Source: a virus. Taken from it: a DNA stretch of 23,505 nucleotides. Numbering within the stretch: position 1 is the stretch's first letter; every line of letters starts with the position of its first letter. The DNA lies in the IMG/VR virus record IMGVR_UViG_3300042112_000102, positions 1 through 23,505 of that record, one strand, 5' to 3'. The notes beneath the pieces are model-generated. The model had not been told where the DNA came from and did not search any database. It was given only the letters and a program-made list of their open reading frames with translations. Shown one piece after another: positions 1-6,294 of the stretch. The position numbers and the translations under genes are program-made.

Positions 1-15
1 GTGTGGTGGGTGGGT

Positions 16-31
16 GGGGGCCGGAGCCCCC
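16..31 (-). terminator. GC-rich hairpin just beyond the leftward gene
   Basis: The + strand reads GGGGGC-CGGA-GCCCCC, a perfect 6-bp stem with a 4-base loop, six bases past the stop codon of the leftward gene at 38-232. Its position fits a transcription end for that gene. No run of U follows on the minus strand, so it would be a weak or factor-assisted terminator, or just an mRNA 3' end stabiliser. Confidence 0.3.
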
Positions 32-37
32 GAGGGG

Positions 38-232
38 TTAGATGTTGCGGTGCCAAATTCCGCAATCGGTGCGGCTGTCGTCAACCCACACGGCCACGTA
101 ACCCGCCTCTTTGCGCCACGCGCTCTTGGCATCCTTGCGAGCGACCCGGATGGCATTGGCTTTGTTGGCAAACACGGCCGGGCCTTCATCCTGCGATCCG
201 TCTTCATGCGTCCAGCTGATCCGGTAAGCCAT
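38..232 (-). CDS. Small soluble protein of unknown function, leftward
   Basis: This 64-aa protein begins MAYRISWTHEDGSQDEGP and continues with a Lys/Arg/Ala-rich helix (about residues 23-42) and a Trp-containing end (WVDDSR...GIWHRNI). I see no signal peptide, membrane segment or catalytic motif. Short proteins of this style (two beta strands, then a helix) are frequent in phage and plasmid accessory regions, but I cannot name a function. The start is well supported: an AAGGGAGA Shine-Dalgarno lies about 7 bases upstream, behind a strong promoter with two operators (253-304). It is the only gene at the left end read leftward. A tightly controlled lone divergent gene suggests a regulatory or lysogeny-expressed role, which is inference from layout only. 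Confidence 0.75.
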   Translation of the reverse strand: MAYRISWTHEDGSQDEGPAVFANKANAIRVARKDAKSAWRKEAGYVAVWVDDSRTDCGIWHRNI

Positions 233-252
233 CGTCGTGTCTCCCTTGCTGA

Positions 253-271
253 TGACGCCAATGTAGCGTCA
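253..271. promoter_or_regulatory. Operator O1 (19-bp dyad over the -10 box)
   Basis: The sequence TGACGCCAATGTAGCGTCA has 6-bp inverted arms TGACGC/GCGTCA around a 7-base centre. It covers the -10 box (260-265) of the leftward promoter. A second site at 286-304 matches it at 15 of 19 positions in the same orientation, with the shared core ACGCCAwTGTrGCGTCA. A dimeric repressor bound here would block RNA polymerase. The binding protein is not identifiable within the window. Confidence 0.65.
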
Positions 272-288
272 TGCGCTGGGGGTGTCAA
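260..288 (-). promoter_or_regulatory. Leftward sigma70-type promoter
   Basis: On the minus strand a perfect -35 TTGACA (283-288) is followed by exactly 17 bases and a -10 TACATT (260-265, 4 of 6 to TATAAT). The downstream gene starts at 232 with a good ribosome site, leaving a leader of roughly 20 bases. The -10 box lies in the centre of operator O1 and the -35 box touches operator O2, the classic geometry of a repressible promoter. Confidence 0.7.
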
Positions 289-304
289 CGCCATTGTGGC
301 GTCA
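286..304. promoter_or_regulatory. Operator O2 (19-bp dyad at the -35 box)
   Basis: The 19 bp centred on 295 contain ACGCCA-TTG-TGGCGT and share 15 of 19 bases with O1. Centre-to-centre spacing is 33 bp, close to three helical turns, so both sites face the same side of the helix and could support cooperative binding. O2 overlaps the edge of the leftward -35 box and faces the rightward early genes. Confidence 0.6.
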
Positions 305-333
305 CGGGGAAGTTTTTTCGTGCATTTTCCCGA

Positions 334-362
334 TTCAGTCGCGCACCGATTTGGGGTATGAT
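334..362 (+). promoter_or_regulatory. Possible rightward early promoter, leaderless start
   Basis: TATGAT at 357-362 matches the -10 consensus at 5 of 6 bases. Seventeen bases upstream is TTCAGT (334-339), a poor -35 (3 of 6), so an activator may be needed. Transcription would start about seven bases on, at or next to the ATG at 369, giving a leaderless or near-leaderless mRNA. That fits the lack of a properly spaced Shine-Dalgarno there. Confidence 0.4.
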
Positions 363-368
363 GGGGGC

Positions 369-581
369 ATGATGACCACTGACGCTTTGGCTCGGGCCAT
401 CTGCTGCGAAGGGGCGCCGTGTCTGCGTCCCGACGCTTGCGACGCATCGCGCGAATACCGCGTGCCGGTGTCGCCAACGCGAGCCGCGCAGGCCGTGCGC
501 ACGCTGCTGTGCCAGACGTGGCAGCAACACCGACCGGCGGGGCCGATGAGCAGGACGCGGGAGATTGGGCGCGATGAGTGA
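369..581 (+). CDS. Small Cys-rich protein of unknown function
   Basis: This 70-aa protein begins MMTTDALARAICCEGAPCLR. Four cysteines (residues 12, 13, 18 and 24) cluster near the N-terminus, which could bind a metal, but spacing and number match no motif I know. Residues 36-51 form a predicted helix and the C-terminus is polar. The start is set by the divergent promoter region: the ATG at 369 (or the adjacent one at 372) lies at the expected transcription start. A longer upstream reading in the same frame would run into the operators and is rejected. Its stop overlaps the next gene, so it heads a five-gene overlapping early cluster. Function unknown. Confidence 0.5.
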   Translation: MMTTDALARAICCEGAPCLRPDACDASREYRVPVSPTRAAQAVRTLLCQTWQQHRPAGPMSRTREIGRDE

Positions 582-729
582 TGCGATCATGCGCCGCGTG
601 GTCGATGCCATGATGCAGCGCTACATGGTGCAGCGGTTCCTGCTGTTGTCGGACAACCTTGAACTGTGGGGTGCGACGCATTCGGTTGGCGCCGATCAAT
701 TTGCTGGCTCGGAGAAAGTGGGCAAATGA
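574..729 (+). CDS. Very small protein of unknown function
   Basis: The 51-aa protein begins MSDAIMRRVVDAMMQRYMVQ, a Met-rich amphipathic helix, followed by a Leu-rich stretch (RFLLLSDNLELWG) and a polar end. The ATG overlaps the stop of the preceding gene (ATGAGTGA) and its own stop overlaps the next start (ATGA), so translation is probably coupled. Codon use matches its neighbours. I do not recognise the family; the length and position suit a phage early accessory protein. Confidence 0.5.
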   Translation: MSDAIMRRVVDAMMQRYMVQRFLLLSDNLELWGATHSVGADQFAGSEKVGK

Positions 730-932
730 TGCGCAAAGTTGTGCAAATCGCCAGCGGTGATGGCGGAGTAGTGGCGTTGTGCAACGATGGCACGGTTTGG
801 CGTGTGGTCGGTGCTGGGGAAGGGCGGCTGATTTGGGTGCAGGCTCCGGATATTCCTCAGCCCGAGTTGCAGCTAACGCGTCGCTATGAGCCGCGCCTTA
901 TGACTAAACCGGGGCCGAACCCATGGGTTTGA
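726..932 (+). CDS. Small DGTVW-motif protein
   Basis: The 68-aa protein begins MMRKVVQIASGDGGVVALCN and continues with DGTVWRV. The arrangement V-V-Q-I-A-S-G...A-L-C-N-D-G-T-V-W resembles a single RCC1-like beta blade and recalls small conserved proteins seen in phages and bacterial accessory regions, recalled from memory rather than searched. The C-terminus is Pro-rich. The start at 726 (or the second ATG at 729) overlaps the previous stop by four bases; a longer in-frame upstream extension would lie wholly inside the preceding gene and is rejected. No enzymatic motif is visible. It may be structural or a small binding protein. Confidence 0.6.
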   Translation: MMRKVVQIASGDGGVVALCNDGTVWRVVGAGEGRLIWVQAPDIPQPELQLTRRYEPRLMTKPGPNPWV

Positions 933-1459
933 TCCAACCCCAAGCCGCAACGATGCGGGCGCGCGCGCGTCGAATTCGCCAACCAATTCAACGCGAAACG
1001 TCCGATTTCGGCACGGGCGCGATCCCGGTTGTCATCGAGGACGTGGCCGTGGGCGTGCGTGCCACGGTCAAGCGCGGGCGCAGGCGCGAAGCGTGGGAAG
1101 GCATCAAGGGCCTGACGCGCGGCATGCACCAGGCCGCACTTGCCTATCGGCAGGCGTGGGAACACCTGTCAGACGGGCGCGGCATGGGGCCGATGCCGTG
1201 GGGTGCGGATCGCGTGGGCAACACCGGTTCGGGCGTGTTCTTGCTGGCGCAGGAGCGGGCCTTGAGCGCGGCGGACGTGCATACGCGCGGCGTGCAGGCG
1301 ATGGGGCTGGCAGCGTCGCAGGGCGTGGTGCGGTGGGTGGTGATTGAGGGCAAGCCCGTGGAGGCGTTCGACGTGGCGATGCAGCGGCGGAAGGGGCTGG
1401 CAAGCGTCGAGTTGGTGGCGGCGCTGGAACGGGCGGCGGAGGCGTATGGTTGTGCTTGA
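923..1459 (+). CDS. DUF6456-like protein, possible regulator
   Basis: This 178-aa basic protein has an Arg-rich N-terminus (residues 11-25), a middle block YRQAWEHLSDGRGMGP at about 75-90, and a C-terminal helical part with ERALSAADV..., VVIEGKPVEAF and ALERAAEAYG. The order (an A-Y-R-like segment, an A-rich helix, a V-V-x-x-V-V-I-E-G strand, then a final A-L-x-x-A-A-x-x-Y-G helix) recalls the alphaproteobacterial DUF6456 family and related phage proteins that may be DNA-associated; this is a resemblance, not a search result. It overlaps the preceding gene by 10 bases and the next by 14. The start at 923 has only a weak ribosome site; Met11 (953) is an alternative. By position it is a candidate late-gene regulator. 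Confidence 0.55.
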   Translation: MGLIQPQAATMRARARRIRQPIQRETSDFGTGAIPVVIEDVAVGVRATVKRGRRREAWEGIKGLTRGMHQAALAYRQAWEHLSDGRGMGPMPWGADRVGNTGSGVFLLAQERALSAADVHTRGVQAMGLAASQGVVRWVVIEGKPVEAFDVAMQRRKGLASVELVAALERAAEAYGCA

Positions 1460-1619
1460 TGATGGCGAGATGAGCGACGATCGCGAGAAATTGGCGCAGG
1501 TTTTGGATTTGCTTGCTGAGATTATTGAAGCCGAGACGCTTGGACGTCCCGCCGAGGTGCTTGGGTTGCGCGCGCGGGCAATTTTGGCCACGATGAAACC
1601 AATAACGATACCCCGTTGA
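1446..1619 (+). CDS. Small acidic helical protein
   Basis: The 57-aa protein contains a long predicted helix (REKLAQVLDLLAEIIEAETLG) and a second helix (AEVLGLRARAILATM). No motif is recognised. The start at 1446 overlaps the previous gene by 14 bases, with GGAGG only three bases upstream; the ATG at 1470 (MSDDREK) is a credible alternative. It is the last gene of the early cluster, and its stop overlaps the -35 of the promoter-like sequence that precedes the structural genes. A small adaptor or antirepressor-like helical protein is possible but unproven. Confidence 0.5.
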   Translation: MVVLDDGEMSDDREKLAQVLDLLAEIIEAETLGRPAEVLGLRARAILATMKPITIPR

Positions 1620-1645
1620 CACACCGGGGGCGTTCGTGCTATCGC
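1616..1645 (+). promoter_or_regulatory. Promoter-like element before the structural operon
   Basis: TTGACA (1616-1621) is followed by 18 bases and TATCGC (1640-1645) in the context GCTATCGC, which resembles the GCTAnAwC -10 of Caulobacter-type housekeeping promoters. It sits at the end of the early cluster and about 80-100 bases upstream of the first structural gene, leaving a leader long enough to hold the hairpins at 1677-1723. An imperfect inverted repeat CGTGC/GCACG (1635-1655) overlaps it. Confidence 0.45.
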
Positions 1646-1676
1646 TTCCGGCACGCTGCAATTTTTGTCTGAACCC

Positions 1677-1705
1677 ACCCGCTAGGCTCCGGCCCGGCGG
1701 GTTTT
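1677..1705 (+). terminator. Terminator-like hairpin in the structural-operon leader
   Basis: ACCCGC (1677-1682) pairs with GCGGGT (1697-1702); an inner GGC/GCC (1685-1687 with 1692-1694) can add stability. A short T run (TTTT, 1702-1705) follows at once, as in an intrinsic terminator. It lies 20 bases before a gene start, so it may end early transcripts or act as an attenuator. Its right arm is shared with the competing hairpin at 1697-1723. Confidence 0.5.
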
Positions 1706-1723
1706 CTGTGTTGGAGAACCCGC
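1697..1723 (+). promoter_or_regulatory. Hairpin hiding the Shine-Dalgarno of the first structural gene
   Basis: GCGGGTTTTC (1697-1706) can pair with GAGAACCCGC (1714-1723), ten pairs with one G-U, around a 7-base loop TGTGTTG. The ribosome site GGAG (1713-1716) is inside the loop edge and stem, two bases before the ATG at 1725. The left arm is the same strand that forms the terminator-like hairpin at 1677-1705, so the two structures exclude each other. This is a visible potential switch; nothing shows what would trigger it. Confidence 0.5.
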
Positions 1724-1724
1724 T

Positions 1725-2072
1725 ATGCCCGGCAACCCGATTGCTCAGTACGGTGGCGTCAACGTCATCACCGATGGCGCCACTCAGACCTGGGATTGTT
1801 CCTCTGGTGGCCAGTTCCAGTGGACGCTTGGCGCCTCGCGCACCATGAGCGAGCCGACCAACATGGTTCCTGGCCAGCAGATCGAAATCCGCGTGGTTCA
1901 GGACGCCACCGGCTCGCGAACCGTGACCTGGCCTTCAACGTTCTCGTGGCCCGCGTCCACGGCCCCGACCCTCACCACGACCGCTTCGCGCATGGATATC
2001 GTGCGCGGCGTGTGGGACGCCACCAACAGCAAGTGGCGCATGTCCGCCGCGTCGCTGAATTACACGGTCTAG
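1725..2072 (+). CDS. Small beta-rich virion protein (fibre-domain type)
   Basis: The 115-aa protein has the pattern QIEIRVVQDATGSRTVTWPS...STAPTLTTTASRMDIVRGVWD. This pattern is common in phage tail-fibre and virion decoration domains (a G-x-x-I-x-V-x-Q-D-x-T-G-S-R-T-x-T-W core, then A-P-T-L and a D-I/L strand). Here it is a stand-alone gene rather than part of a fibre. No signal peptide or membrane helix is seen. The start is firm: GGAG lies eight bases before the ATG. It opens the structural operon immediately after the leader hairpins and is followed four bases later by a second beta-rich gene. Probable role: capsid or fibre decoration (inference). Confidence 0.65.
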   Translation: MPGNPIAQYGGVNVITDGATQTWDCSSGGQFQWTLGASRTMSEPTNMVPGQQIEIRVVQDATGSRTVTWPSTFSWPASTAPTLTTTASRMDIVRGVWDATNSKWRMSAASLNYTV

Positions 2073-2076
2073 CGCC

Positions 2077-2499
2077 ATGTCGAGCAACCTTTTCCCGTTC
2101 GGCGTGCGGATGGTCGATCCGGCCGATATCGTGCGCATGACGCAGGTTCAGCTTACCGCGCTGAACCAGACGGCCGGCACCATCCCCGCCAACATCATCA
2201 CGGGCGGCGACTACGTGGTGTGCATCACGACCAACGCCACGCCGGGCACGCAGACCACGCGCACGGCGGTGCAGATGTTTGCCGACGATCCGACCGCGTA
2301 TCCTGGGCAAGCCTACGTGTTGCGCATCGCCAACAGCGGCGCCGGCACGCTGACGCTGGCGGGCGGAACTGGCGTGACCGTCACTGGCACTGCGACCGTG
2401 GCGACCAACACGTTCCGCGATTTCGTGGTGCAGTATGGCGGCACGGCAGCGGCGCCGACGATGACGATCACGAACGTCGGGCTGGGGACCTACACCTAA
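2077..2499 (+). CDS. Small virion-type beta protein
   Basis: The 140-aa protein begins MSSNLFPFGVRMVDPADIV and ends in a Thr/Gly-rich beta region: YVLRIANSGAGTLTLAGGTG then VTVTGTATVATNTFRDFVVQ. That region resembles repeats found in phage head decoration and fibre proteins. There is no membrane segment. It starts four bases after the preceding stop and is followed by the terminase genes. The pair 1725/2077 may form a surface or vertex structure, or be fibre parts displaced to the start of the late operon. The function assignment rests on composition and context only. Confidence 0.6.
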   Translation: MSSNLFPFGVRMVDPADIVRMTQVQLTALNQTAGTIPANIITGGDYVVCITTNATPGTQTTRTAVQMFADDPTAYPGQAYVLRIANSGAGTLTLAGGTGVTVTGTATVATNTFRDFVVQYGGTAAAPTMTITNVGLGTYT

Positions 2500-2502
2500 C
2501 CC

Positions 2503-2937
2503 ATGCCTGCCGGCGGATGGGGCAAGCCGGGCGACGCCACATACAAGGCGCCGTCTGGCATGCCTGCGTCTGGCATTCCCGCCAAGGGCAACGGTCAAGG
2601 CCCGGCGCAGGGGCTGGGCTACGGCGGCGACGCTGGCGGCGTGCGGCAGACGTTCACGGCTGAGAACCAGCCCGGCTACGAGGCGCAGGCGCGAGGCAAG
2701 GAGCAGATGGCGACACTTCGCGAACTGCTGGAGCCGTATCGCGCCGATGTGGTGACGACGTGGGTCAACGTGCTGAGCGATCCCAACGCTAGCGCACGCG
2801 ACAAGATCACGGCGGCTGAGAAGATCGCGGATCGGCTGGAAGGCAAGCCCGCACAGACGTTGCAGGGGCCGCCGGATGACGCTGGCAAACCCACATCCCT
2901 AGCGGTGGCATTTGTCCGACCTGGCGCCCAAGATTGA
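2503..2937 (+). CDS. terS: Putative terminase small subunit
   Basis: This 144-aa protein has a Gly/Pro-rich N-terminal third (residues 1-50) and a helical part (about 66-125) ending in DKITAAEKIADRLEGKPAQT. That block resembles the helical domain (A-A-x-x-L-D-R-x-x-G-K-P) in many small terminase-like genes next to terL. It overlaps the large terminase by 26 bases, the usual terS-terL arrangement. TerS recognises the packaging site on concatemeric DNA and feeds it to TerL; in P22-like phages the pac site often lies within terS. No clear helix-turn-helix can be read by eye. The assignment rests on position plus partial sequence similarity. Confidence 0.6.
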   Translation: MPAGGWGKPGDATYKAPSGMPASGIPAKGNGQGPAQGLGYGGDAGGVRQTFTAENQPGYEAQARGKEQMATLRELLEPYRADVVTTWVNVLSDPNASARDKITAAEKIADRLEGKPAQTLQGPPDDAGKPTSLAVAFVRPGAQD

Positions 2938-4189
2938 GTTCCCCGAGAAGCTGGAATGCCTGTTCCGGCCGGGGCGCTACAAGGTTCTCTATGGCGGGCG
3001 TGGCGGGGCCAAGTCGTGGGGCGTGGCCCGCGCGCTGCTGGTGCAAGGGGCTGCGGAACCGCTTCGCGTTCTCTGCGCACGCGAGATTCAGAAATCCATC
3101 ACGGATAGCGTTCACCGCCTGTTGGCCGATCAGGTTGCGGCGTTGGGGCTGTCGGGGTTCTACGAAGTCCAGCAGACGACGATAAAAGGCGATAACGGCA
3201 CGCAATTCATTTTCGCGGGCCTTCGTCATAATATCAACAATATCAAATCACTAGAGGGCGCGGATAGGGTTTGGGTTGAAGAGGCGCAGACGGTTTCGAA
3301 GGCGTCGTGGGAAAAGCTAATCCCGACGATCCGAAAGCCTGGTTCGCAAATCATTGTGTCGTTTAACCCCGAATTGGACACCGATGAAACCTATGTCCGG
3401 TTCGTCAAGAACACGCCGCCAGGCGCTGAGGTGGTCAAAATCGACTGGCGCGATAACCCGTGGTTCCCCGAGGAATTGCGGGCCGAGATGGCGCACCTTC
3501 GGGAGACGGACCCGGACGCTTATCTGACGATCTACGAGGGCCACTGTCGGCAGGTTCTTGATGGCGCGATCTATGCCAAGGAACTGCGGGCGGCGACCGA
3601 GGAAGGGCGCCTGTGCCGGGTGCCGTACGATCAGACCAAGCCGGTTCACACGTTTTGGGACTTGGGCCGTGCGGACAAGACAAGCATCTGGTTTGCGCAG
3701 ATCGTCGGCTTTGAGTTTCGCGTAATTGACTTCTATGAGAACAGCGGCGAGGCACTGGCGCATTACCTCAAGGCGTTGCAGGGCAAGCCCTACGTCTATG
3801 GCGACGACTGGTTGCCGCACGACGCGAACAACGAGTTGCTGGCTTCAGAGCGCACGATTGCCCAGCAGATGCGCGCGGCCGGTCGCACGGTGCGGATCAC
3901 GCCCAAGGCTAAGGTTGTGGACGGCATCAACGCCGCCCGCTCGCTGTTCCCGAACGTGTGGTTCGATGCCGACCGTTGCGCCGATGGGCTGAACCACTTG
4001 CGCCGCTACCGATACGACGTGGACCCGGATACGGGCCAGTTCTCCAAAGAGCCGCTGCATGACGACGCAAGTCACGCGGCCGATGCCTTCCGGTATCTGG
4101 CTGTGGCGCTGCGCGAGAAAAAGGCACCAGCCGCGATGAAGCCAATCTTCCGCCCGGCTGTGACCGGAAATAACGCATGGCTGGCCTGA
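2912..4189 (+). CDS. terL: Terminase large subunit (DNA packaging ATPase-nuclease)
   Basis: The 425-aa protein has all expected parts of a Terminase_3-type large subunit. Walker A GGRGGAKS is at 28-35 (Lys34), Walker B RVWVEEA at 119-125 with catalytic Glu, and a coupling motif IIVSFNP at 147-153. The RNase H-like nuclease domain has Asp250 (FWDLGRADKTS), HDAN at 303-306 and HDDASHAADAFRY at 383-395. It pumps DNA into the prohead through the portal and cuts at headful. The length is slightly below Sf6 or P22 gp2 (recalled as about 470-500). It starts at TTG inside terS, with no better in-frame ATG before Walker A, so translational coupling is likely. Its stop overlaps the portal start. Confidence 0.97.
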   Translation: MSDLAPKIEFPEKLECLFRPGRYKVLYGGRGGAKSWGVARALLVQGAAEPLRVLCAREIQKSITDSVHRLLADQVAALGLSGFYEVQQTTIKGDNGTQFIFAGLRHNINNIKSLEGADRVWVEEAQTVSKASWEKLIPTIRKPGSQIIVSFNPELDTDETYVRFVKNTPPGAEVVKIDWRDNPWFPEELRAEMAHLRETDPDAYLTIYEGHCRQVLDGAIYAKELRAATEEGRLCRVPYDQTKPVHTFWDLGRADKTSIWFAQIVGFEFRVIDFYENSGEALAHYLKALQGKPYVYGDDWLPHDANNELLASERTIAQQMRAAGRTVRITPKAKVVDGINAARSLFPNVWFDADRCADGLNHLRRYRYDVDPDTGQFSKEPLHDDASHAADAFRYLAVALREKKAPAAMKPIFRPAVTGNNAWLA

Positions 4190-6294
4190 GAGACGACGAT
4201 CTCCTGAAGGAGATTCGCACGAACTTCGCGGCCTGCGAGGATTGGGAAGCGACGGCGCGCGAGAACTTCATTCTTGATGTGAAGTTTGGCAACGGCGACG
4301 CGCGCAACCTGTGGCAGTGGCCGGATGATGTGCAGCGGGCGCGTAGCCTACCTGGCTCACAAAAACCCATGCTGACGGTTAACAAGACCCGCCAGCACTG
4401 CCTACAGATCATCAACGACGCACGCCAGAACAAGGTGGGCATCCAGATTCGCCCCGTGGGCGGCGAGGCGACGGAGAAGGCTGCGGAACTGTATGAGGCC
4501 CTGATTCGGGGCATTGAATACCGTTCCAACGCAACGCTTGCCTATGAGGCGGCGATGTATAACGCGGTGTTCGGCGGCATCGGCTATGTCCGCGTGCATG
4601 TCGATTACGCGGACGAAGACAGCTTTGACCAAGACATTTTCATCAAGCGGGTTGCCGATCCGCTGACGATCTACCTTGACCCGGACATTCAGGAATATGA
4701 CGGTTCCGATGCCCGGTTCGGGTTTGTGTTCGAAGACTTGCCGCGCAAGGAAGCCGAGGCCAAGTACCGGCGCTACAAGGAGGCGTTTGCCGAAACGCCG
4801 GTTGACGACGCGGATAGCTGGTGCGGCCGGGAGAAGGTTCGCATTTGCGAATATTTCTGGCGGGTGGAGAAACCCGACACGCTGATTGCCTTGCCCGATG
4901 GCCAGACGGTGCGCAAGTCTGAACTGCCGCCCGGCGCCTATGACATGCTGAAGGCCGAGGTTGAGGCGGCGGGGCTGGAATTGCGCGAGCGTCCGACCGT
5001 CAACCAGGCGGTGGAGTGGTGCAAGGTCATCGGCAACACTATCGTTGAGCGCAAGCCGTGGCTGGGGAAATACATCCCGATTGCCCGGCTTGTCGGTGAA
5101 GAGACGGTCATTGAAGGCCAGATGGACCGCAAAGGCCATGTCCGGGCGCTTCTCGATCCGCAGAAGATGTACAATTACAACTCGTCGGGTTCCGTCGAGT
5201 TTGTGGCGTTGCAGACGAAAAGCCCGTGGCTGGCCAGCGCGCGAGCCGTCGAAGGCAACATGGAGCAATGGACTGAGGCAAATATCAAAAACGCCTCCGT
5301 TCTGATTTGGAACGACGTTGACGAGGCCGGCAACCCGATCCCGCCGCCGCAGCGCATCGCCCCGCCGCCTGCCGCGTCTGGCCACATCGAGGGCATGCAG
5401 GTAGCCCAGCAGGAGATGATGCTGGTGTCTGGCCAGTATCAGGCCATCATGGGCGCGCCGTCGAATGAGACGAGCGGCAAGGCCATCAACGCCCGGCAGC
5501 GGCAGGGCGACAACGCGACGTATCACTTCATCGACCATCAGGCGGTCATGATCCGCTTCCTTGGTCGGATCGTGCTGGACTTGATACCCAAGGTTTACGA
5601 CACCGCGCGCGTGTTGCAGGCCGTGGGCAAGGATGACAAGCGGTTCAAGATCGCGGTTGACCCGAACGCCGCAACACCCGCCGAACAGCAGGCGGACCCG
5701 GCGGACGAGGATTTCGACGCGGAGACGGTGGCGGCGGTGCTGAACCCTGCCATTGGCAAGTATGACGTGATTAGCGACGTTGGCCCGTCCTATGCCACGC
5801 AGCGGCAGGAAGCGTTTAACGCCTTTTCGCAGATCATGCAGCAGCAGAAAGGCGCGTGGGAAATCGTGGGCGACTTGTGGGCGGAGTCTGCGGACTTCCC
5901 CGGCAGCGAGAAGTTGGCCGAACGGCTGCGCAAGTTGCTGCCGCCTGCGGTCAAGGGTGGCCCGTCGCCTGCGGAACAGCAGATGCAGCAGCAGTTGCAG
6001 GCCATTTCGCAGACGGCCAATGCGGCGGTGGAGCAGTTGCAGGCGCAGCTTGCCGAGGCTGAGCAAAAGCTGAAGGACCAGGAAGCGGACATCCAGCGCA
6101 AGGATTACGAGGCGGAGACGCAACGGTTGTCTGCCGTGGGCAAGATCGACCCGGAGGCGCTGAAGCCCGTTGTGCGCGAGATGGTGTCGCAGATGCTTGG
6201 GCAGCCCGTCGTGCCGCTGATGGCGCAGCACGCGGCGGCGGATCAGGCGATGCAGCCCGCGCCGGAGCCGGTCGATGCCTACGCCGCGCAATAG
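4177..6294 (+). CDS. P22-type portal protein
   Basis: This 705-aa protein is close in length to the P22 portal (about 725) and follows terL directly, overlapping it by 13 bases. The N-terminal region (LLKEIRTNFAACEDWEATAR, then an F-G-N-G-D-x-x-N-L-W segment, then MLTVNKTRQ) and the region QIRPVGGEATEKAAELYEAL are typical of this family. Residues about 598-650 are Gln-rich coiled coil (EQQMQQQLQAISQ..., AEAEQKLKDQEADIQ), like the C-terminal barrel of P22 portals. As a dodecamer it forms the vertex through which DNA enters and leaves, and it docks the tail machine. The start ATG at 4177 has a modest GGAAA upstream. Confidence 0.95.
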   Translation: MAGLRDDDLLKEIRTNFAACEDWEATARENFILDVKFGNGDARNLWQWPDDVQRARSLPGSQKPMLTVNKTRQHCLQIINDARQNKVGIQIRPVGGEATEKAAELYEALIRGIEYRSNATLAYEAAMYNAVFGGIGYVRVHVDYADEDSFDQDIFIKRVADPLTIYLDPDIQEYDGSDARFGFVFEDLPRKEAEAKYRRYKEAFAETPVDDADSWCGREKVRICEYFWRVEKPDTLIALPDGQTVRKSELPPGAYDMLKAEVEAAGLELRERPTVNQAVEWCKVIGNTIVERKPWLGKYIPIARLVGEETVIEGQMDRKGHVRALLDPQKMYNYNSSGSVEFVALQTKSPWLASARAVEGNMEQWTEANIKNASVLIWNDVDEAGNPIPPPQRIAPPPAASGHIEGMQVAQQEMMLVSGQYQAIMGAPSNETSGKAINARQRQGDNATYHFIDHQAVMIRFLGRIVLDLIPKVYDTARVLQAVGKDDKRFKIAVDPNAATPAEQQADPADEDFDAETVAAVLNPAIGKYDVISDVGPSYATQRQEAFNAFSQIMQQQKGAWEIVGDLWAESADFPGSEKLAERLRKLLPPAVKGGPSPAEQQMQQQLQAISQTANAAVEQLQAQLAEAEQKLKDQEADIQRKDYEAETQRLSAVGKIDPEALKPVVREMVSQMLGQPVVPLMAQHAAADQAMQPAPEPVDAYAAQ

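Noticed and set aside
285-320. The O2 inverted repeat followed by a T run (313-318) as a rightward intrinsic terminator
   Set aside because: Ten bases separate the stem from the T run, too far for a standard terminator, and the repeat is better explained as one of two matching operators.
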